This document shows positions 34,779-45,973 of a DNA stretch of 64,000 bases, piece after piece (the stretch's first letter is position 1; each line of letters opens with the position of its first letter). The position numbers and the translations under genes were made by a program. The notes below the pieces were generated by a model that saw only the letters and a list, made by a program, of their open reading frames with translations, was not told the DNA's origin and made no database searches. This DNA comes from Sanghuangporus weigelae (lineage: Eukaryota; Basidiomycota; Agaricomycetes; Hymenochaetales; Hymenochaetaceae), in contig CP137319.1 of the NCBI GenBank assembly GCA_033182465.1, forward strand, positions 2,914,001-2,978,000, written 5' to 3'.

Positions 34779-35548
34779 TCAATACACACCTGGAACGAGC
34801 CTGTATCTGACCCTTTGCGACCAGGAGACCCACAATTGTCCGAATTTATTTCTAAGAAACTCGTCTTCGTGCGCCGTTCGGCGAACCACGTTATAGCACA
34901 TGAATAGTTTCCATCCTAACCAGACGAATGCACATGGTGCTCCTGCTTTGCTTCTCAAGATCCTCCCAGAATATGCGTACGAGCCGGGTCCAAGGAAAAA
35001 TATACCTGTTCCTAACGCCGCAGTAATTGATCCAATGCATACTGGATAGCGAACGACCGCGTAAGGCCCTGTAGTAACTAGGACGTGACCGTTCCGGATG
35101 GCCAATTGGTACGTGAAAAGTTGGCCGAGAGCATTGATAGAGCTGTAACGTAGCAAACGACCCATAACGGCTATTGCCCATGCTATGAGAGCGAGGGGAT
35201 TACTTCCGATAACTTGAGCAGAGGCTTCATTTGGCAAGAGCGTGGATAATGCGATTGAGGATATAGTTGATGGGTATCGAACGGCAATGACTATAAGTGA
35301 CTCGCATAGTGTGGCCAGTATTAGTATAAACTAGATACATGTAGGCATCAGACCATCGAGAGTAGAAAGAGTATGCCAGTGATAAAACTGACCTGCGAAA
35401 TGCGCACCAATGAAGCTGCTGCAGCAATGAAAGCAGACTCTTGTTTGTCAATTTCCACTCTTTCGCGATTTTGCGGAGGTGTATTTGGAGGTGTAGATAT
35501 CATCCTGTTCAGGACGGTGACCGAGACAGAAAGAAAAACTCGAGACAT
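34779..35548 (-). CDS. ICMT-like (isoprenylcysteine carboxyl methyltransferase family) membrane protein
   Basis: Two exons are separated by one intron of about 60 nt. The first begins MSRVFLSVSVTVLNRMISTP at 35548; the second runs FILILATLCESLIVIAVRYP to the end RYRLVPGVY at 34779. The C-terminal block TTGPYAVVRYP, HEDEFLRNKFG and WSQRVRYRLVPGVY is the ICMT/STE14-type SAM-binding and membrane domain; basidiomycetes carry many paralogues. Several hydrophobic segments are visible. The family methylates prenylated cysteine carboxyls in the ER membrane. One oddity is that the usual RHPxYxG motif reads RYPVCIG here, changing two normally conserved residues, so activity is doubtful although the frame is fully open. 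Confidence 0.75.
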
Positions 35549-36009
35549 TGAGACGCAGCAACGGTATCTGCACAGTAGAGTATCATGACTTTACAGATGT
35601 CGTAGACTTCACCCGAGTCTACTGTAGGCTTTTTTTTTTGGTCTAAATGTGTTTGCGGCCGGGGGGAAAGCTGAATTTTGCCTATCATCGTCCGTTCTTC
35701 ATCAAGTCCATGAGTCCATTACTTGACGTCCATTACTTGACTGCATGCGCCTACGTTGCTGCTTCCAATAGACGTTGATCTCGATAATCGGAGATTTCCG
35801 TTGATCCGAATGATCATATCGGATATGATATATTATTCCCACATTATCAGTCCGGACCATTTTTTTTCATGTTAGTTGGCATCTTTGCAATCTTTTGTTC
35901 AGTTCAGTTCATTTCCGATGCGAGTTCTACTGACCAAACTCACCGTGGTGCCTCTTCAATATGTACGAATGATTCAAATACTGGTTGCGGCGCCCTGCTT
36001 CCGTGACCT

Positions 36010-36290
36010 TACCTCTCAGGACGATTGACCTCCAAGTACAGTGTCTTCGCGATTCGCGTCTTGAGCGTCCCAGACGGCATCACCAGAATTAGTGAGGAGT
36101 ATACTACCCTGGTGATACCGTATGGCCTCGCTTGGCAAGTTGGCATGCAAGTGCGTCTGTTCGATAGTGCAGACAATTACCAGTGTGAAGTTGTATTGAC
36201 ACGACTCTTGCCACTCGTCCATCAGTTCAATGCACGGACGAAATTACGACGGCCTTACCGGAAATGAAGGGTGATACTCGCTCCAAAGTA
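36010..36290 (+). pseudogene. Alpha/beta hydrolase relic 3
   Basis: This is the N-terminal part of the same hydrolase family as at 41085. SKYSVFAI, SVPDG and EEYTTLVI correspond to SKYGVFAIHDSGVPVG and DYSTL, and TRLLPLVHQFNAR matches TRLLPLAHQFNTR. These lie in shifted frames. Beyond about 36300 only traces remain, such as a degenerate copy of the ELYEFLELF helix around 36310-36340. The catalytic region is not found. Confidence 0.6.
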
Positions 36291-36299
36291 TCACCTTCA

Positions 36300-38222
36300 A
36301 ATGGCACCTTGGGTCGTACTACAACTTGTTCGAACAGCTCCTCTGTAGTTTGTCATGACACTCCAACGTGGCAGAATGATCTTAGTCCTTGCATCGTACG
36401 AAATCGCTATGACTGCAAAACTGTCGGTCCTGTCTCAGGCGGGCCTAAAATCTATCAATAAACTTCGCTACCTTACCAATACCCGGCTTCGATTCTGCCT
36501 CCGATCACGGAGTTTAGCCACTATCTCAGGAATTTCAGTATTCTACGAGGGTACAGTCCTAGTACGCCCGATCTGACTGCGCCCGCGTCGGTTTCATTTG
36601 AGCATCATCAAATCTCAGCGATGCAAAACCGATGCCGTCCGTTGGATTCGAAGGAACTATAAATGTCATTGTTGGGGACTGCCGTATGCTCCAAATCTAA
36701 TCGGTCTCGGACTGGGCAGACTGAGAGGCTTTAGTGCCTGCATGTTGAGTAAGGGAACATGTTTTCCGCATATCGCAGTACTATGGGTAGTTCTCATAGA
36801 TCACCAGAAGTGGAAAGTGGCACCAGGGGCAAGGCAAACAACATATTTAGCGGATTTGGATATGTTGTCGATGTCAGAGTTCCAGAACGAGTGGAGTTTT
36901 CGTAAGCAGGCGACGGAATGGCTTCAAGGAAAACAGCCGGACGATGGTGCCCGTCGACTTCCTCATTCGCAGCAGGTCATTGAACACTGGTGCAGGCTTA
37001 ATCGTCGTAACGCCGATCCGGGAATTGAACGTACCTTCTGCTGCTGCGGATGCGCACTCTCGCGTGAAAGAAGCCAGACCGTAGCGAACATACCAACCAA
37101 CGCCGAACCCTTAAAGATGCCCATGAGCATTGATCCGTCTCGGATCTGTATTTATATCGCCATCACGAGTGCTCCCGGACTCTTTCGAAGTGCGGCATGG
37201 ACTCGTCTGACAAAGTATGCATACCAAGTCAAATTCCATTCTTTAAACGATATTTGCTTATGTCCATCTCCGTTCTCCTTAGCTCGTTGATAATGGAGTC
37301 GCTCCGATCAGAGTGCGCTCGTTTATCCTTCGTGTTTATTGTGTCGATCAGTAGAAATAAAGAAAGAATATGAGGACCTCGTATTTTGAATGCCGAGTAT
37401 AGTTACTAATAGTGATATCACAAAATCAAATGAGATCCCGTCTTGCGAAGATAGGTATGCGGACAAACGCGTTCAAAGTGATTAACGTCAAGATTAAATT
37501 AATATTGGTGTGTTTTCATTGGCCTCATAAGATCTTGATTGGAGAAGTGCACCGGCCAGCGGGATCGGAGCTGAGAATGTCTTCACGTTTCCTAAGGAGA
37601 TAGATGTACGTTCTGAGACGCGCATCAGTATGTCAGTGACGATGGTTCTAGCCGCCGCAGAGTGTAAATACCCTTCCGCAATGCTTGGACGAGTTACGTC
37701 AGCATACCTTCTATGAGCCCAGCATCCAAGTTATTTGGTTTGTTCTTCCGCCGTCCATCCCTCCTGTATTATTAGGTTCAATTTGTTATCTGGGTCCGAG
37801 TGTACTCAAGGACAGGTTACTATATATGTGCATAGGCGGCCGGACCTCGTATTGAGGAACTTGATTTTAGCTTTGCACTGGATCTGATCATTCTGTGATC
37901 AATGGATTGTTCTTAGCCACTTAGTTTCCGACACTCGGATGACCATAAAAGTGCTTTGTGCGATGGGCTCCACGGAGATGATGCACGTCTAGGAAACAAA
38001 GTGAACTTTTTTTTTGAAATCCCACAGAATAAAAATAGTCGCAAATCGCCGGCTTCTGCGTTGCTAACCAAGTAGCTTATCATCAGGTATAAAAGATCGG
38101 GCGAGTCATCACCCACATCAACTCTAATCCCCGACTGATCACTGCTAGGTAACAATGGGAGCACTCGACCTACTGTTCGTGCTCTCTCTTCGCTGGATCC
38201 TTCAGTAGCATTTAACGGATTC
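36300..38222. other. Mostly unassigned; contains one 230-codon open frame
   Basis: An uninterrupted plus-strand frame at 36598-37290 starts MSIIKSQRCKTDAVRW and ends CPSPFSLAR. No domain was recognised. Its last 80 bp resemble 18830-18905, behind hydrolase relic 1, so it may be a chance frame in duplicated 3' flank. The remainder up to 38222 shows nothing recognisable. Confidence 0.35.
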
Positions 38223-39931
38223 ATGGATCGCAGACTTGGCCCATTACTCGTGGGCACTTCAATCAATGCCATCTTGTATGGTATAATGGTCCTTCAGTGT
38301 TATCTGTATTTCATGTGGTACAAGCAGTACGCCCGACATTATCTTTGTGAAACTTCGTCCCTTTGACATATCTGGTCATCCAGCGATAAAAGGCGAATCA
38401 AGGCTGTTGTGAGTAATCGTTCAATTCATAGGTCGTTTGGCGCTCCTGCTAACGATACGCTCTAGGTGCTCAGTCTCCTCTTGCTCGATACGGTGTCTTG
38501 CGCATTTGACATCGGAATGATTTATAATTACCTTGTCACAAATTTTGGTAAGCTTTTGGTCATGGTTGAGTGCGGTTTGCTGAAGTCCATTTCCAGGAAA
38601 TCCTGAGGCTATCCAGGTCATCAACCTATGTGAGTATCTGGCACCTTTAGTAGAATGTTGTAATCGCTGAATATCCTCCTCAGATCTTAGTCCATGTGAG
38701 TTCAGCCGAACCTATTGCTGCAATACAGAATTAACAGAGTTCGGTTGGCATTCAAGTTCCAGTTTCTACGGTAAGCTTAGATAGATCTTCGGGTGCGTAT
38801 GCGACAATGTTCAGCATTCGTTACTCAGGGGATCACTGCCTTCGTTGTTCAATGTTTCTATGGCTGGCGAATCCACGTTTTGACCAGAACTCGAATTTTG
38901 AGCGTCCTTATCTATATCTGCTCTACAATCCAAATGCGTGAGTATTCCGTTCTTTTCTTCATTCTTATTACTAACTCTCGGTAGTCGCTTCCATCGGGGC
39001 GACTGTCGGAGGAACAATTCTACAACAGTTTACCTCACTCGTCAAGGTCGAGCAGATATCTCTAACTTGGCTTGTCGGCTCGTTAGTCACAGACATCATC
39101 ATTTCCACTTCTCTTGTTTGGTATCTTGTACGTCCGTAAATCGCTGTCTTGTCCGCTAACTCACGCATCATTAATAGCAAAAAAGCAAAACTGGGTTTTC
39201 TGGCTCAGATGATTTGATAACGCGTTTAAACAGGAGTAGGACGATTCACCTAATAATGTATGCCATGCTAACCGGAGCCTAGTGACGATTCAAACCGGTG
39301 TACTGACCACTTCACTTGCCATTGCAATGATTATAACATTTTTCGCATTTCTGGTGAGCATTATCAAGCTTTTCAGGACCCAAGACACTCACTGAAGTCA
39401 CAAAAGAACAGTACTATGTGACTCCTTCTTGCATGGAGACGCTTAGTAGATGACTAACGCTGGATATTCCAGACATATCGGGATTGGTCTTACGCTTTCC
39501 AAAATGTATACAAACTCACTGTTGTCAACTCTGAATGCTCGTCAAGGCTGGACCAAGGGTGGGAACACTAACGATGGACTGTCCACATTTAAGGCGACGA
39601 CGGGTAGTTCCTTCAATGGTCGCAACATTATCGTGCGTGCATTATCCATGTACTGATAGACGTCTGTCTAACAGACAATTTTAATACTAAACTCGTCAGG
39701 ATCCTTCCAATACGGTACGCACACTTGCCAAATTCCATCTGTTCGAAAAATCATCGGTAGCTCACTGACTGTTAGCTCGTTGATCAGGACGACATCGAGA
39801 TGCATATGCCACACAAGCTTCCTTCGGTTCCTGGAGCAAGTGTCTGGTCAACGAACAAAGTCAAAGTCCTTGTCGAAAGTACGAGCGAGATTGATACACG
39901 TCGTTCACTGCATCGGAAAGTATCGGATTAG
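38223..39931 (+). CDS. DUF6534 seven-helix membrane protein
   Basis: The start MDRRLGPLLVGTSINAILYG at 38223 is the canonical first helix of DUF6534 proteins. Further exons are VLQCYLYFMWYKHDKRRIKA, VVLSLLLLDTVSCAFDIGMI, ITAFVVQCFYGWRIHVLTRT, SLTWLVGSLVTDIIISTSLV, KTGFSGSDDLITRLNRM, TIQTGVLTTSLAIAMIITFF and SKMYTNSLLSTLNARQGW. The C-terminal tail is polar and ends HRKVSD, with TAG at 39929-39931. Introns are 45-60 nt. The exon around 38690-38770 was not resolved with confidence; elsewhere no break is needed. The family is restricted to mushrooms, with unknown function and a GPCR-like helix layout. Confidence 0.78.
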
Positions 39932-41084
39932 AGGATTGCTCAACATTGCCTTACTACTCAGTATCTCCATGAAGCTAACTTTGTGCATTTGACTTTGAGT
40001 GCACCCAACACTGTCTTTTTAAAAACTTTATCTCGGTTCAATAAATGTTTAGTCAAAATTTGGCGGTTGACAATCTGATGTATCGAGTATTATTTTAATC
40101 TTGCTCCAATGCACAATCTTGAAATGCATACCATGCGTTCAATGGGAAATGCTTCTTGACAATTCTCAAACGTCTGACAAATAGAACTAACATCCTGGAC
40201 GTCCATGAACAATCAAGGGTAAGAAGAAGTCCAGTATTTACAATGCGATCCTTGTCTTCCGGGTAAGTAGCTAGATAACGTGTTTGCCATTTTGTTATGT
40301 ATGGAACCGGTACTGTCTGGCCATATGCACCGATATTACTAACTAAAGAGAGCGCATTAGTAAGACATGCCGACTATACCATCCCGTGACCATCGCGCTT
40401 TGGATGATATTTTTTCGGTTTCAGCCTCCGGAAACGATAGTCTGGTAATATGACCTCGGCACTAGTCCTGTTCATGGGCCTTGTTGTCAATCTGATGAAT
40501 GCAGCCTTCAAATACCATGATCCGCACGATTCTTTCGTTCTGAAGAATATATGGCATGGCGTTAGCATTGGCAAATTTTAGCAGGATCATCTGACTGAGG
40601 CGCAAGTAACGTTGCCGTCGAGTGCTGATAGTGTCAAGAAATTTCTGTCGAAGAGGAGCCCATCAGGAAACGACTAGAACCAATAAATCGTTATGCGCAT
40701 CAATGGCCGACCATCCCAGTCCCAAGCCACGATCATGCTGGTCGACAACGTGAGTTGAGGCCATCTGGTGACAGGAAAAATTGCTAGAAGCCGAGTAACC
40801 AATGACGATCCCAGTCATTCATCGTCTTCCCTCTTAGTGTCTTTTCAAGAAAGCCCAAGGGAGACGATAATGAGTGCTGTCTCTTGAAGATGTTCAACTG
40901 AGCTAAACCTCTAGTTGCATCGATGGAAACAATCAAAGTGCATTATTGTAGATCGGCCCGGCCGAAGTAAAATTCCCACGTTTTCTCGGAAATATTCTGC
41001 TTACCTGCTGATATCTGGTTTCGTTTTCCAGGCCCTCTTTACTCCCTGGATCATTTTGGCTAATGCCTGACTGTTGTCGCTCAG
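39932..41084. other. Intergenic, nothing recognised
   Basis: One minus-strand open frame (40374-40574) has no motif. No repeat was recognised. Confidence 0.4.
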
Positions 41085-42320
41085 GATGACAAGCCTATTT
41101 ATCTCCAAGTACGGCGTCTTCGCGATCCACGACTCGGGCGTCCCCGTCGGTAGCAAGGATGATTATTCCACCTTGGATATTGCATGGATTCACTTGGTAC
41201 GCAGGTGTGTCGGTCCGTGCCGCTCGATATTGTGCAGACACTAACCACCATGAAGGTGTATCCACCCGACTTCTGCCACTTGCCCATCAGTTCAATACGC
41301 GGATCGTCCTTGTCAACAGACGCGACTATCCCGAGTCCAAGCCTTTTGACGACGAAGAACTGCGTCCGATCTCATCTATCGACGCTATCGGGGCAAATAC
41401 GCTCTCAATTCTCAAAACTTACATGAAGAAACGTGCGAAGGAGCTCTATGAGTTTCTAGAGCTCTTCATTCAAGAGGAGAAGATTCCTAAAGACAGGGGC
41501 TCATCGTTGCTGGATGGCATTCGGCGCAAACTGGATCACGGCAGTTCTTGCAAATGCGTCGGTTAATCAGTTTCCATTGTCTGCCTACATCCGGTGGCTG
41601 ATTCTGTACAGTGAGCACAATCGAATGGCGAAGTCTAAGCTTCCTGACAAATGGTTTTAGACCCACCTTACCATTCCTTGGGCAATGCTCCTCCGGAAGA
41701 TTTTTACAACCCCCTTGCTGAGCTGTCTGAGTCACCTGAAGAAGTACTTAAAAATTGCGGGTCTACGTGATACTATCCGCACGGTGAACTCCTCCGCGGC
41801 CTAGAGCCGCGCAACGCCGTACCGCAACCTCGTCCTGCTTTCGAAACGATGTCACCTGAAGAAATCGAATCGTCCATGTATCCTTCTCCTGCCTTTACAG
41901 GCCGTTCTGATGCTCTGCTTCTTGAAACGGGTATACAGCACGGGCTTTTCCGAGAGTTGAAAGATGCAATGATTTATCGGCGCACGAGCACTACCTCAAG
42001 CGACGATTTTGGCGCATGGGATAACGCAAAGGTTAGATACGTCTGGTGTGATCACTCCTCCTGGGAGGTTCCTAGCGTGGTCTATGCAGGCGGAACTTGA
42101 AGCTGCTAAGACATTAGGGAAACCGGTTACTAGGCAGGTTGAGTTCGTGAGAGTGGAAGGCGCAAACCATTTCATGAGCTTCAGATCTTCAAAGACATGG
42201 AAAGGTGAATGATCGACTCTCAATCCCGAGGTGCATTGGGATCAGCCAGAACGAGCGCTACGAGCCTTCTTGGATGACAATATTCAGGAACCACTCGTTA
42301 CTATGGACCAGCTGAAATGA
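41085..42320 (+). pseudogene. Alpha/beta hydrolase relic 4 (best preserved)
   Basis: The start MTSLFISKYGVFAIHDSGVP (41085) continues as LHGFTWYAGV, TRLLPLAHQFNTRIVLVNRR, AKELYEFLELFIQEEKIP, PPYHSLGNAPPEDFYNPLAE, ETMSPEEIESSMYPSPAF, ALLLETGIQHGLFRELKDAM, VRYVWCDHSSWEVP and FVRVEGANHF, ending HWDQPERALRAFLDD and a stop at 42318-42320. It is nearly full length but broken in at least three places. There is a frame change before LHGFTW, a one-base loss at the nucleophile elbow (LIVAGW is followed by a shift exactly where the serine codon should be, about 41516), and a stop after KNCGST at about 41768. It is clearly inactive and is the reference for relics 1-3. Confidence 0.8.
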
Positions 42321-43180
42321 CGTTTCCATTATAGCTGAATGGGTGCGTGTAACAGGCCAGTGTTTGGTTCGGAGTGATGTAAACTAAGTACTTGCTTTCT
42401 AGATCACTCGATATTTTGAAATTCCGATACGCGCAGATGACCTCAATTTGGTGTACACTATGTACATAGGATCGCAGTTATCGCATCGGTGCATCGATCA
42501 TCTCGCCTTCCCCTCACGAATGAAAGCAAATTTATTGAAATTTGCTCGGCTACATGCATATTCGACGTACTTCAGTCCTTTTGCTCTCGATTCTTACCAA
42601 TTCAGGTGTGACGACCAACACTGCCCTCCCGTTCACTCGTCAAGACATAACGAGCCATACTCACGTTTCGGAAGACACGGTACTTGACTGGCGTCAGTTC
42701 CGGCCATCGTTAATCTTACTTTTCACTCGATGAAGACAAGGCATCGCCGAATACAACCTTTGATCACCCCACCAATCCGAGTCGAAATAGGTTCGGGCTC
42801 TCGTTCTTCGATGCCAACCTTAGACAACATCCTAATCAAACTACTTTATACATATAAACTATTCTATAGCTGTGCTCCATTGAAATATTAGTTGACTCCG
42901 GGCTCGCAAGCTGAACCTTGACCATGCAGAACGAATCAAGTTGATGCTGAGCGTGTTGGTTCATCAATCAGCGGAAACGCGAAGAGTCACAGGCTTGTCA
43001 CAAATTAAGGATTTCGATTCCCTCCATAACCATCATTTCCTCTCTGGATCTATCTGCGCCCACGACCTTTGCGCACACGTTACCAATGTTAAAACATTCA
43101 ACGCATCCGGGCGCCGAATCTCAGCTCAACATGTCCACTACATTTGGATATAACGAGTCGTATAATGGGATGACGCAGAG
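42321..43180. other. Intergenic, nothing recognised
   Basis: Short open frames (42448-42687, 42941-43153 on plus) lack motifs. No repeat was recognised. Confidence 0.4.
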
Positions 43181-44119
43181 TCATAAAGCTGGGCTCACCT
43201 TCGTCATGATCCACTCAGGATATCCCGTCGCGGCTTCACCCTTCGCCTTCAGACCATCGGAGTTCACTTTTCCTCGCCCGAACTTATGCTCCTCGTCAAC
43301 CTGATTGGCGAGAGAACGATGTTTGTTTCTGAGACGCCTACGTACCCAAGCTTTAGGATGGACTGACCTCGAATCCGAATCTGGCATATATATCGCGCGA
43401 CCGTGCCTTCGTCCTCTTGAGGCCGTCCTTCATCAAGAGCGAGCATACTCCTTGGAAATATGTCAGTGGATTACGATCTGGAACGAAATTGTGCTTCTTC
43501 ACGCACCTTTCCCTTCGTAATCAGGATCTACCACCATCTCGAAGAGGTACCACGAGTCCAATTTACTCTTCCATCGAGAATTGAATGCATTCTCTAGGGT
43601 ACGTTCCACGGCAGGTGAAAACTCTGTGACGATCCTCTGACGACTCATGATATGAGCGCGGGTGACAAACGAAACTTATCATACCTTGACTCACTCTACT
43701 CCCCATCTGTAGAGCATCTTGTACATTCCGGAACGTATGAGAATACCCAGCCCAAAATCCAAAGTCTAGCCTGGCTTCAGCCAGAGAGCGACACCAATGA
43801 TGTTTCCTCGTCCTCCCGAATCACCCTTCGTCTGGTCGCCCCCGGAGCTACCATTTTGTGGAATAAATGCGACGGCTGTTACTCCTCCAAGCAGATGCGT
43901 TGACTTCACAATCGCGGCCTGGAAATTATGGAGTCGTTTCAATGTTCGAACAGCGTGCGGCTCTTGCGAGTCGCAGTCTGGAACCATTTTCTTGACGCAG
44001 CCATACCAGTTCATTGCCGGGTCTCGAGCAAATGCCCGGTTTAGGATTCGAGCTACCTCGCCATATTCGGAAGGGTGCGCTAGACGCACGTATGCACCAG
44101 GGAGTCGCTCAGAAGCCAT
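43181..44119 (-). pseudogene. GNAT-family N-acetyltransferase with two in-frame stops
   Basis: The start MASERLPGAYVRLAHPSEYG at 44119 leads through ARILNRAFARDPAMNWYGCV and IIGVALWLKPG, a typical fungal GNAT front half. Immediately after KPG there is TAG, followed by the conserved TLDFGLGILIRSGMYKMLYR, WGVE, then TGA. The frame then continues with IVTEFSPAVERTLENAF, LDSWYLFEMVVDPDYEGK (acetyl-CoA motif A region), LLMKDGLKRT, RDIYARFGFEVDEEHKFGRG and EAATGYPEWIMTK. The two stops replace codons in an otherwise conserved stretch that shows no intron signal. The gene is therefore a young pseudogene, unless an unrecognised intron removes positions about 43690-43765. Confidence 0.72.
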
Positions 44120-45973
44120 CCTATCCTATCCTGTATCAAGTGGTGGAAAGGAATGTTACAACATGTGGGCTTAAAGCTAGATGATCAATATCAATCACTG
44201 CCAATTCGAGATGAATAAGTATCCCGTCTCTGGCCGAGCGGCACTGGTATTTAGGAGTAATACAAATTACACTGTAAAATGATGAACATCGGTCAAAATT
44301 TACGCGACTCGGGTACATCCGACGGACTCAGTCCGATGTTCATTGACTTTGGTAATAATAAATAGCTTGTACTGAGCTTGCACGTCAGGTGAGCCAAGCC
44401 GATATTTTGGTCTGAATCACGCTTACATCATTTGTTTTCTTCTTTACACTCAGCTTTCAAGTTGATAAAGCCCACACCTCTAAGCAATCTACACAGACTA
44501 GATGAGTTTTGACGAATACATGATTATGAAAAGGACGCTGAGTAGTGTTTTGTGTATCAATGGGAAGGCTTTCGATTGCGATTGAAAGTCGTGTGTGCTT
44601 GGCTTTGGTCTTGGTTCAAAGCTTGGCTGAATTCCCTGAGTTCCTCGAGGTCTCAATACACCGCGACTGGTGAGTCACTAAGATTATCTCGACGGGTACA
44701 CCTCGTTATTTGATGATCCAAGAGAAGCGGGACATTTTGGACAAATATTAACGGAAATGTCTGCAGCAGTTCTAACTGACTCTTCGTTTCAGACGAAGAA
44801 CGAACGAACCTGCTACAGAATTTCGATTTCTTCCCTGCTCACTCTATACCTCGTCTCGTAGATCGAGATGAAGACGAACCCGACAGCAATCGCATGAGAT
44901 CAAATATCAATAGAAGCAGGACGCAAAGAACATTCTACTCGTACTGTTTTTGTGTTTCGCATCCGGAATATATACATCTTTGTCTTAGATAGAATACAGC
45001 TGGTTTGATTTTGTAATACATGTATGTTTGCTCCCGGAATGGACCATAATATTAGATACATGCATAATGCACTCAGTCGATCTTGTGTTGTATATACTCA
45101 GTACAATAATTAGCTAACAACAGCACAAACAAATATACCTCCGAACTTCCAAATAGCAAGGATAAAAACTGGGTAAGACCACGAAGAATGGGCAAAGAGG
45201 AGGATCGTGTTTTCATTGGAAAGTGGATGCTGAGGTCGAGTGAAATTGAATGACTGACAAGGCCTTCTCTACTATATACAAAAAATTGTGAATCTTATCT
45301 TCGCGCGGCGTTTCACTTCATCTTCTCATCGGATATGGCCCTGCCTGTACTGTAGGGCCGAAGATCATTACACAGCTTTTTGGTACACCATCCCTGATCC
45401 TACACAAGCTTGTTGTTTGCCCTCGACCAGAATTGCGAGAAAGAAGGTAAAACTGGGAACATCAACGCTGGACCTTCGGATGGCGGAATTATGCATGGAA
45501 GCGGAACGCCCCTTGTCCTCGGGATGAACTTGTAATGAAAACTTCCTTTCTCGAAGACAGGACTTGCTTCTACGGCTTCCAGATTTCACTTCATTAGCAG
45601 CCATTAGCGCGGAAATCAGCCGAGTTGTCGTCCATAATGATCGGTTCGTCTTGAACATACCGGATAAGCAACATGCTCAGAATGCATCGTCTCCTTCAAG
45701 ATCCGCCTTCCTTTTGAAAGACGTCCCGGTAATAAGTGAGAGGTGAGAGCCAGGTCATGGCCTCCTTTATATACTGAAACGAGGAGTTGCTATCTGATTC
45801 GCGCTTCGGTTGTAAGTAGTCTGTGGCACCAGAACGTAGCACAAGTAGTCCTAATTTAGGGAGTTCCCAAAAGAACTAATACAGGAAGCGAAAGCCAGAA
45901 CCTAGCAAAAGCAAGTATAAGAAACTTGAAATCAGGAAGGAATGTTCCGTAGTATAAGCAAGCGCTATCGGCG
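44120..45973. other. Intergenic; possible small gene and a duplicated segment
   Basis: A plus-strand pair of exon-like pieces is visible: WEGFRLRLKVVCAWLWSWFK (about 44560-44665) and, after GTGAGT...TTTCAG, DEERTNLLQNFDFFPAHSIP (about 44795). The family is unknown and support is weak. The segment 45060-45215 is a copy of 50655-50805 (separate entry). Frames at 45288-45746 lack motifs. Confidence 0.3.
45060..45215. repeat. Dispersed direct repeat, copy 1
   Basis: Matches 50655-50805 in the same orientation, including GTACAATAATTAG, AAATATACCTCCGAAC and GACCACGAAGAATGGG with scattered changes. The second copy lies just beyond the stop codon of the minus-strand Ser-rich membrane protein gene, so the repeat is probably a duplicated 3' UTR or terminator region. 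Confidence 0.6.
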
